A stretch of 64,000 nucleotides of DNA from Chitinophaga silvatica (GTDB taxonomy: Bacteria; Bacteroidota; Bacteroidia; Chitinophagales; Chitinophagaceae): NCBI RefSeq assembly GCF_003419895.1, contig NZ_QPMM01000017.1, positions 62,001 to 126,000 of the forward strand, written 5' to 3'. Shown here in pieces: positions 44,889 through 53,836 of this stretch. How positions within the stretch are numbered: the stretch's first letter is position 1; every line of letters starts with the position of its first letter. Both the position numbers and the translations under genes were made by a program. The notes under the pieces were generated by a model. That model was not told where the DNA came from and made no database searches. It saw nothing but the letters and a program-made list of their open reading frames with translations.

Positions 44889-46106
44889 ATGGAGCAGAGG
44901 CAAAAACCTGTAGTAAGTGCTGGCTTTACCTATTCAACACTGGAAGAAACGCTGGATATTCCACAAAAAAATTCCCGTTTATACATAGGTATACCCAAGG
45001 AAACCTCTTTTCAGGAAAACAGGATCGCTCTAACCCCGGATGCTGTCAGCATTCTGGCTGCGCATGGGCATCATATCGTAGTAGAGCATAAAGCTGGCGA
45101 TGGATCGCATTACTACGATACCGACTATTCTGAGGCGGGTGCAGAAATCCTTTACGATAAAAAGGAAGTTTTTAAAGCAGAAATTATCGTGAAGTCGGCC
45201 CCTCTTAATGATGAAGAAATAGAATTGCTTCATCCTCATCAAATCATTATTTCTCCTATACATCTGGCTGCTCTGAAAGCTCACCAGGTGCAAAAAATGA
45301 TGGATAAGCGTATTACGCTGCTGTCGTTCGAAAACCTGAAAGATGATGCGGGCACCTATCCTATCGTTAGGGCGATGAGTGAAATTGCAGGAGGAGCCTG
45401 TATGTTAATTGCCGGCCAGTATCTGAGTAATGATAATAAAGGGAAGGGAATTTTGCTTGGAGGAATCACCGGTATTCCACCAACCAAAGTTGTAATTATC
45501 GGTGCAGGTATTGTTGGCGAATTTGCTGCCCGCACAGCCCTGGCCTTAGGATCTTCCGTGAAGGTATTCGATAATAATATCTATAAATTAAAGCGTCTGC
45601 AGAATAATATCGGAGTTCGTGTATTTACCAGCGTAATTCAGCCTAAAGTACTTGCCGAGCAATTAAAAAATGCAGATGTGGCTGTAGGAGCCCTTTCTTC
45701 TCAAAGCGGGCGTACTCCTATTGTTGTAACAGAATCAATGGTGAGCAATATGAAAGCTGGTTCTGTGATCGTAGATGTGAGCATAGACAGGGGCGGTTGT
45801 TTCGAAACTTCGGAAATCACCACTCACGAAAACCCGGTTTTCAAGAAATATGATGTAGTACACTATTGTGTACCAAATATTCCTTCTGGTTTTGCCCGTA
45901 CGGCATCTGAAGCTATCAGCAATGTGCTGATGCCGTTGCTTGTAGAAGCCGCCGATGACGGAGGATTCGAAAACCTTGTCTGGATTAAGCGTGGGGTAAG
46001 AAATGGCATCTACCTATATAAAGGGGCTTTAACCAATTATCACCTCAGCGAACGTTTTAAATTAAAATATACTGATCTGGAGCTGCTCCTGGCAGTGAAG
46101 GGATAA
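44889..46106 (+). CDS. ald: Alanine dehydrogenase
   Basis: A 405-residue NAD-dependent enzyme. The N-terminal domain has IGIPKETSFQENRIALTP and the catalytic Lys region IIVKSAPLN. The NAD-binding region has VVIIGAGIVGEFAARTAL. It converts alanine to pyruvate and ammonia. Compared with the usual ~370 residues it has an N-terminal extension of about 30 residues, common in Bacteroidota. A strong bidirectional terminator separates it from uppP. Confidence 0.92.
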   Translation: MEQRQKPVVSAGFTYSTLEETLDIPQKNSRLYIGIPKETSFQENRIALTPDAVSILAAHGHHIVVEHKAGDGSHYYDTDYSEAGAEILYDKKEVFKAEIIVKSAPLNDEEIELLHPHQIIISPIHLAALKAHQVQKMMDKRITLLSFENLKDDAGTYPIVRAMSEIAGGACMLIAGQYLSNDNKGKGILLGGITGIPPTKVVIIGAGIVGEFAARTALALGSSVKVFDNNIYKLKRLQNNIGVRVFTSVIQPKVLAEQLKNADVAVGALSSQSGRTPIVVTESMVSNMKAGSVIVDVSIDRGGCFETSEITTHENPVFKKYDVVHYCVPNIPSGFARTASEAISNVLMPLLVEAADDGGFENLVWIKRGVRNGIYLYKGALTNYHLSERFKLKYTDLELLLAVKG

Positions 46107-46119
46107 TAGATATTTGTAT

Positions 46120-46162
46120 AAAAAGCAGAAGCCTCGAAGTGATTTCGAGGCTTCTGCTTTTT
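46120..46162. terminator. Bidirectional terminator between ald and uppP
   Basis: A 19-bp stem (46120-46138 with 46144-46162) around a 5-base loop; A and T runs on the two arms let it work on both strands. It lies 13 bases after ald and 11 before the uppP stop. Confidence 0.88.
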
Positions 46163-46173
46163 ATATAAATAAC

Positions 46174-46974
46174 CTATACTTCCAACTGATATCCCAGCAA
46201 AATAGCTGCAATAATGATGATACCCACTACAATACGGTAGTAACCCCACATTTTAAAACCAAAACGTTTTACAGTGCCGATGAAGAAGCGGATAGCGAGC
46301 AATGCTACTACAAACGCAACAACATTACCTATCAGTAATAGTTTCAGGTTTTCCGGATGCGCCATCAACAATTCTCTGCCTTTCAACAATTTATAACCGG
46401 TAGCAGCAGCCATTGTTGGCACTGCCAGGAAGAAGGAAAATTCGGCTGCCACGTCGCGGGAAAGTTTTTGCTGCATACCTCCAACAATAGAAGCCGCACT
46501 ACGGCTGGTTCCTGGAATCATGGCCAAACATTGATATAACCCAATTCTCAAGGCCTGAAATACATTTATATCTTCTTCTTTCAGTACTTCCGGTTTATTG
46601 AACCATTTATCTACAAACAAAAGAATAATCCCTCCTACCAATAAGGTAATACCTACTGTTAAAGGGCTTTCCAACAACATATCAATTTTATCACTAAACA
46701 GGTATCCCATAATAAGGGCCGGGATTACCGCTATGATTAGTTTAAAATAGAATTGCATTCTATTCTTATCAAAAACAAAAAACTTTCTCCAGTACAATAC
46801 CACTACAGCCAGAATTGCTCCCAGCTGAATAACAATCTCAAAAAGTTTAGTAAAATCATCTTTGCCAATTCCTAAAAGAGAGCTAACAATAATCATGTGG
46901 CCTGTAGAGGAAATAGGCAGAAATTCTGTCAATCCTTCTACTATGGCAATGATAATAGCCTGAAAAGCATTCAT
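46174..46974 (-). CDS. uppP: Undecaprenyl-diphosphate phosphatase UppP (BacA)
   Basis: A 266-residue membrane protein with about eight segments. The signature is IVEGLTEFLPISSTGHMI and the second motif PGTSRSAASIVGG. It recycles the lipid carrier of peptidoglycan and glycan synthesis. ATG 46974 is preferred to a TTG three codons upstream. It follows ftsX and DUF3098, a common Bacteroidota order. Confidence 0.95.
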   Translation of the reverse strand: MNAFQAIIIAIVEGLTEFLPISSTGHMIIVSSLLGIGKDDFTKLFEIVIQLGAILAVVVLYWRKFFVFDKNRMQFYFKLIIAVIPALIMGYLFSDKIDMLLESPLTVGITLLVGGIILLFVDKWFNKPEVLKEEDINVFQALRIGLYQCLAMIPGTSRSAASIVGGMQQKLSRDVAAEFSFFLAVPTMAAATGYKLLKGRELLMAHPENLKLLLIGNVVAFVVALLAIRFFIGTVKRFGFKMWGYYRIVVGIIIIAAILLGYQLEV

Positions 46975-47051
46975 CGAATTCAATATGGTTAATAGTGAAA
47001 AAAAAAGCGATGAGGGTCTTCATCGCTATTAAATATTTTATCTGTTGTTGA

Positions 47052-47324
47052 TTACGCGTTGGCTTTAGGACGACGCATGATGGCATAAACTTCTATTAAC
47101 AGGCCCAATACAATAACAATTGGTGCCAGGGTAATTCTGCGGAAGCTATAAACATCAGATGCTTTAAAGGTATTAGGATCAGGAGAATCTCCACCTGTCA
47201 TTAACAGAAAACCAATAATGATCACTATAATCCCGATCAGCATGAATTTATAGTTCTCTTTAGGGAAAATAGGTTTACCTTCTGGTGATACCTGGTTTGT
47301 TGACTTAACGGTTGTTTGAGCCAT
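47052..47324 (-). CDS. DUF3098 membrane protein
   Basis: A 90-residue protein with two membrane segments (~28-47 and ~63-83), separated by GGDSPDPNTFKASDVYSFRR. This matches DUF3098, typically found between ftsX and uppP in Bacteroidota. Function unknown; likely linked to cell division or envelope. It starts 33 bases after ftsX ends. Confidence 0.87.
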   Translation of the reverse strand: MAQTTVKSTNQVSPEGKPIFPKENYKFMLIGIIVIIIGFLLMTGGDSPDPNTFKASDVYSFRRITLAPIVIVLGLLIEVYAIMRRPKANA

Positions 47325-47357
47325 AAGTTTGATGTTATTATTTTCTGAATAATATTA

Positions 47358-48230
47358 TTAATAAAGATCGTCTAGTTTTAAACGAAGATATTTCATTACT
47401 GCTCTATGTGTGCTAACTAATGAAATACTAATTCCAATCAGAAGCATTCCGACAAACAATACTGCAATCATCAGATTATCCCTTAATCCGGCAAGTTCTG
47501 GTAATACTGTATCGGCAGCAGACATTACTCCAACCAGTGCAGCTATTGCAATTACCGCACTAATCGCTCCATTTATAATGCTGCGCATATCAAATGGTTT
47601 GGCAATAAACCACCTGGTGGCTCCTACCATTTGCATGGTTTTGATCAGGAAACGGTTACTGAACATTGCCAGCCTGATTGTATTATCGATAAGGAAAATA
47701 ACTGCCAGACACAATAATGCACTGATAAGTAAAATCACCAATCCTATCTTATTCACATTTTCATTCAGCTTGCTCACCAAAGAGCGCTGATAGGAAACCT
47801 CTCTTACAATGCTCTGTTGCAACAGATTATTTTCAATAATCTTTAAGCTATCATTATTCACATATCCGGCATTAGCCCGGATATTTATACTGCTGTAAAG
47901 AGGATTATATTGAAGCAGGGTAAGAAAATCTTCCCTGAATTCTTTCTTAAATCTCTCAGCCGCCATGTCTTTAGACACATATTCAATAGATTTTATATAT
48001 GGCTTATTGGCAATTGAATCTTTAAGTGCCAAAGCCTGATTTTCGCGGACATTGTCTCTTAAAATCACTTGTATTTCAATGCTCTCCTTAAAATACATGC
48101 TTAATTTGTTGGCATGTATGACCACCAGACCCAATGTGCCCAGTAAAAACAATACCAGTGCTACACCAATGATGGAGTACAGGTAGGATGGTTTAGACTT
48201 CTTTGCTGATGATTTCCCGGATTGCGCCAT
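47358..48230 (-). CDS. ftsX: Cell division protein FtsX
   Basis: A 290-residue protein. One N-terminal membrane segment (~18-40), a periplasmic domain (~45-165) with YVSKDMAAERFKKE, then three membrane segments with the FtsX signature IRLAMFSNRFLIKTMQMVGATRWFI split across a loop. It partners with the ATPase FtsE to activate cell-wall hydrolases; ftsE is not adjacent. TATTTTCG at 48250-48257 (minus strand) is a possible -7 box. Confidence 0.93.
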   Translation of the reverse strand: MAQSGKSSAKKSKPSYLYSIIGVALVLFLLGTLGLVVIHANKLSMYFKESIEIQVILRDNVRENQALALKDSIANKPYIKSIEYVSKDMAAERFKKEFREDFLTLLQYNPLYSSINIRANAGYVNNDSLKIIENNLLQQSIVREVSYQRSLVSKLNENVNKIGLVILLISALLCLAVIFLIDNTIRLAMFSNRFLIKTMQMVGATRWFIAKPFDMRSIINGAISAVIAIAALVGVMSAADTVLPELAGLRDNLMIAVLFVGMLLIGISISLVSTHRAVMKYLRLKLDDLY

Positions 48231-48249
48231 TAATCTTGCAGTTTATCGG

Positions 48250-48257
48250 CGAAAATA
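48250..48257 (-). promoter_or_regulatory. -7-like box of ftsX
   Basis: On the minus strand TATTTTCG fits TAnnTTCG, 19 bases before the ftsX ATG. Confidence 0.35.
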
Positions 48258-48479
48258 ATAAAAAATAGTAGTTATGTGTTTAATTTTGCCCTTCCATCAG
48301 TTAATATCCCAAACAGGTGGCAATGGAAAAGCAAGATATGTAGTTGTGAGGGATTGACATTGGTGTATTAATGAATTTAACATTATTTTGCCGAATAGGT
48401 TTTTAATTTTTTAATGATAACGCCTTAACGACCAATTGTATTGTTTACACAAGGTCCTTTAAGGCCAGCTTCAATCGAT

Positions 48480-51245
48480 ATGGAATATAATTTCAGGGCA
48501 ATCGAAAAAAAGTGGCAGCAACAATGGGAAGATTCCCATATCTACCACGTAAGTAATGATAGTGCCAAGCCGAAATGCTACGTGCTGGATATGTTCCCCT
48601 ACCCATCGGGTTCGGGTCTGCACGTAGGACACCCACTGGGGTATATTGCAACAGACATTTATGCTCGTTATAAAAGGCTCAAAGGCTATAATGTGCTCCA
48701 TACTATGGGGTACGATGCTTTTGGCCTCCCAACCGAACAATACGCCCTCGAAACCGGGCAACATCCTGTTGTTACTACTGAACAAAACATTAAAGCCTTC
48801 AGACAACAACTAGATAATATTGGATTCTGCTACGATTGGAGCAGAGAAGTAAATACCAGCGATCCATCATATTACAAATGGACTCAATGGATCTTCCTGC
48901 AACTGTTCGAAAGCTGGTACGACAGATCACAGCAAAAAGCACTTCCTCTTCAAACTCTGATCGGGATTTTTGAGCTGGAAGGAAATAAAAATCATGTTTG
49001 CCCTGGCGATCGCACCATCCAGTTCTCAGCCGAAGACTGGAAAAATTACGATGAAGTTACCCGCAGGCACATTCTGATGGAGTACCGACTGGCTTATCTG
49101 GCCTATGCAGAAGTAAACTGGTGCGAAGCATTAGGTACCGTATTGGCCAACGATGAAGTAATCAACGGACTTAGCGAACGTGGTGGTCATCCCGTAGTTA
49201 AGAAAAAAATGCGCCAATGGTTCCTGCGTATCACCGAATATGCAAACCGACTGCTGGAAGGACTGGAAACAGTAAACTTCAGCGATGCCATGAAAGAAAT
49301 GCAACGCAACTGGATTGGTAAAAGCCAGGGTGCTGAGATTAAATTCGATCTGAAAGGCAACAACGAAAAGATTGAAGTATATACCACCCGCCCTGATACC
49401 ATTTTCGGCGTCGATTTCATGGTATTGGCTCCGGAACATGAATTGGTAGCTAAAATCACTACTCCGGAACAAAAAGAAGCAATCGATAAATACCTGGATT
49501 ACGTTCAAAGTCGCTCTGAAAGAGAACGTATGGCAGACGTAAAACAAATTACCGGTTGCTTTACCGGTGCTTACGCCATCAACCCATTCGATGGACGCGA
49601 AATCCCCGTATGGATTGCAGAATATGTATTGGCCGGTTATGGTACTGGCGCAATCATGGCTGTTCCATGTGGCGATCAGCGCGACTATGGCTTTGCTCAA
49701 CACTTCAATATTCCGATTACCAACATAATTGGAGATGCCTTTAATGGTACTGAAGCTAATCCAACCAAAGAAGCAAAGCTACAAAACAGCGGCTTCCTCA
49801 ACGGTATGGAAATGAAACCAGCGATGGACGTAGTTATCAATAAGCTGGAAGAAATGGGCATCGGCCGCAGGCAGATCAACTATAAAATGAGAGATGCCGG
49901 ATTTAGCCGTCAACGTTATTGGGGCGAACCATTCCCAATTCTCTATAAAGATGGTATTCCTTATGCCATGGACGAAAAAGACCTGCCAGTAGAATTGCCA
50001 TATGTGGAAAACTACAAACCAGGACCAGAAGGAGAAGGACCATTGGCCAATGTTACCGATTGGGTAAATGTCTCTCCGGGAGTAAAACGCGAAACCAACA
50101 CAATGCCTGGTTATGCCGGTAGTAGCTGGTATTTCCTGCGTTATATGGACCCACATAACAACCATACCTTCGCCGATCGTAAAGCCACCGACTACTGGAA
50201 TCAGGTAGATGTATATGTTGGAGGAACAGAACATGCTGTTGGCCACCTGTTATATTCAAGAATGTGGACAAAAGTATTGTTCGACCTGGGCTTCATCGGC
50301 TTCCAGGAACCTTTCAAGTCACTGATCAACCAAGGTATGATCGGAGGAAGCTCCAGATTGGTTTACCGCATCCGTGGTACTAACCAATATGTTTCTCATG
50401 GCCTGAAAGACCAATACGAAACCGATCCATTACACGTGGACGTTAATATCGTAGATGGTCTGGAACTGGATACTGAAGCTCTGAAGAAATGGAAACCGGA
50501 TTTTGCTAATGCTACCTTCATCCTCGAAGATGGTAAATACATCTGTGGTGTACAGTTGGAGAAAATGAGTAAACGTTTATTCAATACCGTTAATCCGAAT
50601 GATCTGGTAAACAAGTATGGTGCGGATACCTTCCGTATGTATGAAATGTTCCTGGGTCCTGTAGAACAATCCAAACCTTGGGATACCAAAGGTATTGAAG
50701 GTGTTCACCGCTTCCTGAAAAAGCTGTGGCGCTTATTTGCAGACGAGCAAAAAGGTATCCTGGTAAACGAACAGACTCCTACTCCTGAAGAGCTGAAAGT
50801 ATTACATAAAACCATTCAGAAAATAGATCACGATACTAATGGCTTCTCTTTCAATACAGCTGTTAGTCAGTTTATGATCTGTGTAAATGAATTGGCTTCC
50901 ATGAATTGCCATAAACGCGCCATTCTGGAACCTTTGCTGGTTTTACTGACTCCATATGCGCCACACCTTTGCGAAGAACTGTGGCAATATATGGGTCATA
51001 ACGAAAGCATCTTAAATGCACTTTACCCTGTGTTTGAAGAGAAATACACTGTAGAATCTGCATTTACCTACCCAATTGCCATCAACGGTAAAACCCGTAC
51101 TGAAATGAGCTTCGATCTGAATCTGGCAACGGAGGAAATAGAAAAAGCAGTACTGGCTAACCCGGTTGTTGAAAAATGGCTGGAAGGGAAAACGCCTAAA
51201 CGCATGATCGTCATTAAAGGAAAGATGATCAATGTGGTGATATAA
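48480..51245 (+). CDS. leuS: Leucyl-tRNA synthetase
   Basis: A 921-residue class I synthetase. The HIGH motif is in SGSGLHVGHPLGY and the KMSKS motif reads KMSKR. The editing domain (~225-440) has the TRPDTIFGVDF stretch, and a C-terminal anticodon domain follows. ATG 48480 puts the conserved MEYNFRAIEKKWQ at the start; a TTG at 48441 would add 13 unlikely residues. It charges tRNA-Leu, one of which is encoded at 17064. A strong terminator follows. Confidence 0.96.
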   Translation: MEYNFRAIEKKWQQQWEDSHIYHVSNDSAKPKCYVLDMFPYPSGSGLHVGHPLGYIATDIYARYKRLKGYNVLHTMGYDAFGLPTEQYALETGQHPVVTTEQNIKAFRQQLDNIGFCYDWSREVNTSDPSYYKWTQWIFLQLFESWYDRSQQKALPLQTLIGIFELEGNKNHVCPGDRTIQFSAEDWKNYDEVTRRHILMEYRLAYLAYAEVNWCEALGTVLANDEVINGLSERGGHPVVKKKMRQWFLRITEYANRLLEGLETVNFSDAMKEMQRNWIGKSQGAEIKFDLKGNNEKIEVYTTRPDTIFGVDFMVLAPEHELVAKITTPEQKEAIDKYLDYVQSRSERERMADVKQITGCFTGAYAINPFDGREIPVWIAEYVLAGYGTGAIMAVPCGDQRDYGFAQHFNIPITNIIGDAFNGTEANPTKEAKLQNSGFLNGMEMKPAMDVVINKLEEMGIGRRQINYKMRDAGFSRQRYWGEPFPILYKDGIPYAMDEKDLPVELPYVENYKPGPEGEGPLANVTDWVNVSPGVKRETNTMPGYAGSSWYFLRYMDPHNNHTFADRKATDYWNQVDVYVGGTEHAVGHLLYSRMWTKVLFDLGFIGFQEPFKSLINQGMIGGSSRLVYRIRGTNQYVSHGLKDQYETDPLHVDVNIVDGLELDTEALKKWKPDFANATFILEDGKYICGVQLEKMSKRLFNTVNPNDLVNKYGADTFRMYEMFLGPVEQSKPWDTKGIEGVHRFLKKLWRLFADEQKGILVNEQTPTPEELKVLHKTIQKIDHDTNGFSFNTAVSQFMICVNELASMNCHKRAILEPLLVLLTPYAPHLCEELWQYMGHNESILNALYPVFEEKYTVESAFTYPIAINGKTRTEMSFDLNLATEEIEKAVLANPVVEKWLEGKTPKRMIVIKGKMINVVI

Positions 51246-51263
51246 TTGAATCTTAAATAATAG

Positions 51264-51301
51264 AAAAGGGGTGTCTCATTACTTTTGAGACACCCCTTTT
51301 T
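51264..51301 (+). terminator. Terminator after leuS
   Basis: A 15-bp perfect stem AAAAGGGGTGTCTCA with its complement (51264-51278, 51286-51300) followed by T, 18 bases after the stop. Confidence 0.88.
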
Positions 51302-51425
51302 CTATCTAAAAATATCATTGCAATATATTGATTTATAACAAATTAGATTATTGCCAATTAAAGTATGGTTTACTATTAATGTCGGCAAGCTGAAAAGATT
51401 TATCTTTAATAAATAAATAATAATC

Positions 51426-51632
51426 ATGAAAGATTTTAAATTAGATAGATCTGCATTTAAAATCCAGTCTTTTGAAGAAGCAGAGAATAGAAATATCTTT
51501 AGCAAAGATACCCCATATGCTGAACGTTTGCGTCAAGCATATTATTTAATCTCTCAGGCGTATGGATTTACAATGCAAAACCAGCCTAAACTTGATAAAA
51601 ACTACTTTATTATTAAGAAATTTGGTCGCTAA
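51426..51632 (+). CDS. Small ORF paired with a nucleotidyltransferase
   Basis: A 68-residue soluble protein (SFEEAENRNIFSKDTPYAERLRQAYYLISQAYGF). I recall similar short proteins just upstream of nucleotidyltransferase genes in Bacteroidota. It overlaps the next gene by one base (TAATG), which implies coupled translation. Lower GC than neighbours is visible. It may be a toxin, antitoxin or substrate of the enzyme; this is inference. Confidence 0.7.
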   Translation: MKDFKLDRSAFKIQSFEEAENRNIFSKDTPYAERLRQAYYLISQAYGFTMQNQPKLDKNYFIIKKFGR

Positions 51633-52096
51633 TGGGAACCATTTTTAATGATGATTTCAGAGATTTTATTCAAGCAATGAATAAACATAATGTAGAATAC
51701 ATCTTGGTTGGTGGATATGCTGTAATCCTTCATGGTTATAGAAGAGTTACCGGAGATATGGATATTTGGGTAAACAGAACTAAAGAAAATTATCTTAAGT
51801 TAACTCTTGCATTTATGGAGTTCGGCCTTCCAATATATGATATGACTGAAGCTAAATTTTTTGCAGATAATATAGATGTGTTTTCTTATGGACGTCCTCC
51901 AGTAAGCATCGACATTATAACAAATTTGAAAGGTGTAGAATTTAATTCCGCATTTGCAAATGCTCAGTTATTCAATGATGAAGGGTTAATGATAAGATTT
52001 TTGCATTTAAATAATCTTATTGAAGCCAAAAAGGCAGTAGGACGACATAAGGATTTAGATGATATAGAAAAATTAACTTCTGGTAACGACGAATAA
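51632..52096 (+). CDS. Nucleotidyltransferase-fold protein (MNT/AbiEii-like)
   Basis: A 154-residue protein. The nucleotidyltransferase core is VGGYAVILHGYRRVTGDMDIWV, with GG and the metal-binding DxD, and a third acidic residue in SIDIIT. The C-terminal part is a helix with RHKDLDDIEKL. Such minimal enzymes can act as antitoxins that nucleotidylate a toxin, or in AbiE-type systems. It is coupled to the 68-residue gene upstream. Confidence 0.82.
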   Translation: MGTIFNDDFRDFIQAMNKHNVEYILVGGYAVILHGYRRVTGDMDIWVNRTKENYLKLTLAFMEFGLPIYDMTEAKFFADNIDVFSYGRPPVSIDIITNLKGVEFNSAFANAQLFNDEGLMIRFLHLNNLIEAKKAVGRHKDLDDIEKLTSGNDE

Positions 52097-52153
52097 GTTT
52101 CTCTTCCATTGAAAATGATACATATTAGGTTTCAACATCAAACCACCTGTTAA

Positions 52154-52417
52154 TCAACTTCCCCCCAAAATAATCCCGCAAATAGATAACCCTACCAGCA
52201 AAATTATTCCTGTAGCCAGTAGCAGCGCCTTTGCTATCTCATTACGGTTTGCTATAAACATAACTACTGAGGCAAAAAAATATCCTATTAATAAAAAGCC
52301 TATGAATGCTAATCCCGTCAGAAAACCCTCACCATTTCTACCAAACATCGAACATAATCCCAGCACCCCAAGCGGTATTAAAATAAAGATCAGTACTTTC
52401 TTGGCAAAACTGCTCAT
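52154..52417 (-). CDS. Small membrane protein of the Lgt-like/Tes-like operon
   Basis: An 87-residue protein with three hydrophobic segments (~6-22, ~32-54, ~64-84). No family is recognised. It begins 9 bases after the radical SAM gene stops, so it is very likely co-transcribed and may be a membrane subunit of that system. Confidence 0.65.
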   Translation of the reverse strand: MSSFAKKVLIFILIPLGVLGLCSMFGRNGEGFLTGLAFIGFLLIGYFFASVVMFIANRNEIAKALLLATGIILLVGLSICGIILGGS

Positions 52418-52426
52418 ACAACTTGT

Positions 52427-53836
52427 TTAAATGATTGATATGGATTCTCTCTCCTTCTGCAATTCCTTCAAATATGCTTCTTTATCATCTCTATAAAAAA
52501 GATTCATAGTTTCAAATGGGATGATACGCCCATCTTTATGCACAATATGAACACATGACTTCTTAATGGCGCGAACATCAAAATCATAAGCATCCAGGAA
52601 ACGCATGATCACTATGCGAAATAAGTTTTTATAACTAAGCCCCGGCGCCTGTACCTGTGGCAAACAGCAAAGCAGCGACTGCATATCATTTACTGCTGCA
52701 TCTGTTGAAATACCTGTACTGAATATTTTAAGTACGTGCTGGTGTAACCTTTCATCCTGCTCATATACAATTGTATTTTTCCCATTGTTCAGTAACACAG
52801 CAGGATCAACATATCTGGTGAGTGGAAAAACCTGTCCGTCTATTTTCAGAGCATAAGCCATTGCTAAAGCATCGGGATTGCAGGGAACAGGAATAATATC
52901 ATTGGCCTTCCAGATAGGTGATTGAGCAAGGATTTGCTGACGTACTTCCGTTAAAGTTATACGATCAGTAGCCGGATCAAAATCGTCTGTTCTTCCTGCC
53001 ACCTGCACAGGTTGAAAAGTAACGCCCCTGACACAAGGTTGTTTCAAGGCATAATCGATGATTTCTCCTATTTCATCATCATTCATGTTCTTTTGCAGCG
53101 TTACTACCAGTGTAGTACTCAGGTCTGCTTCATTCAGGTTTTCTATAGCCTGCCTGCGTATATCCGTCAGATCCTTACCTCTCATGCGTTCAAGAACCGA
53201 AGGTTTGAAGGAATCGAATTGCAGATACACTTCAAAATCCGGCATATAGGTAGCCAATCTTGCAGTAAACTCTTTATCCTTTGCTATTCTGACACCATTG
53301 GTGTTGATCATTAAATGGCGGATCGGCTTACGTTTGGCTATATCAAGTATCTCAAAAAACTGAGGATGAATAGTAGGTTCTCCTCCACTCAGTTGCACAA
53401 CATCTGGCTGTCCTTCGTTTGCTACAATGATATCCAGCATCTCTTCGATCTCCTCCAATGTACGATGCCGGCCATAATGCGGCGACGACATTGCGTAACA
53501 GGTTGGACAGGTCAGATTACAACGGTCTGTTAATTCAATAACACTCAGGCAGGAATGCTGCTCATGATCATGACATAAACCACAATCATATGGACATCCA
53601 TAATGTGTTTTAGTATTAGTTTTTAACGGAGCTTCAGATGGCTTGTTATAGTTGCGTGTATTCTTGTAGTATTCTATATCCGTGGCGATTATTACCTTTT
53701 CCTTTCCATGCTGAGGACAATGTTTAACCATGTAAACGTTTCCTTCTTCAAAAATAATTTTAGCATCTACCCTTCTCAAACAGGTACTACAGATACTCAG
53801 CGTAAAATCGTAATAAGTATAATTTTTCTCAGGCAT
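52427..53836 (-). CDS. Radical SAM enzyme of the Tes/MJ0619 type
   Basis: A 469-residue protein. The N-terminus has a rubredoxin-like set C16/C19 and C40 with HCPQHG. A second cluster motif, CPYDCGLC (C81, C85, C88) with C96, follows, then the radical SAM CxxxCxxC at C106, C110, C113 and the GGEP motif. This layout is that of the archaeal tetraether synthase Tes (GDGT-MAS, MJ0619) and related radical SAM enzymes that join or methylate lipid chains. A double Cys (LLCCLP) lies near the C-terminus. It overlaps the Lgt-like gene by 8 bases. A lipid substrate is an inference. Confidence 0.85.
   Translation of the reverse strand: MPEKNYTYYDFTLSICSTCLRRVDAKIIFEEGNVYMVKHCPQHGKEKVIIATDIEYYKNTRNYNKPSEAPLKTNTKTHYGCPYDCGLCHDHEQHSCLSVIELTDRCNLTCPTCYAMSSPHYGRHRTLEEIEEMLDIIVANEGQPDVVQLSGGEPTIHPQFFEILDIAKRKPIRHLMINTNGVRIAKDKEFTARLATYMPDFEVYLQFDSFKPSVLERMRGKDLTDIRRQAIENLNEADLSTTLVVTLQKNMNDDEIGEIIDYALKQPCVRGVTFQPVQVAGRTDDFDPATDRITLTEVRQQILAQSPIWKANDIIPVPCNPDALAMAYALKIDGQVFPLTRYVDPAVLLNNGKNTIVYEQDERLHQHVLKIFSTGISTDAAVNDMQSLLCCLPQVQAPGLSYKNLFRIVIMRFLDAYDFDVRAIKKSCVHIVHKDGRIIPFETMNLFYRDDKEAYLKELQKERESISII

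Noticed and set aside
49131..49703. Long antisense frame of 190 codons inside leuS
   Set aside because: It lies wholly opposite conserved leuS coding sequence and has no recognisable motif; it is a shadow frame.
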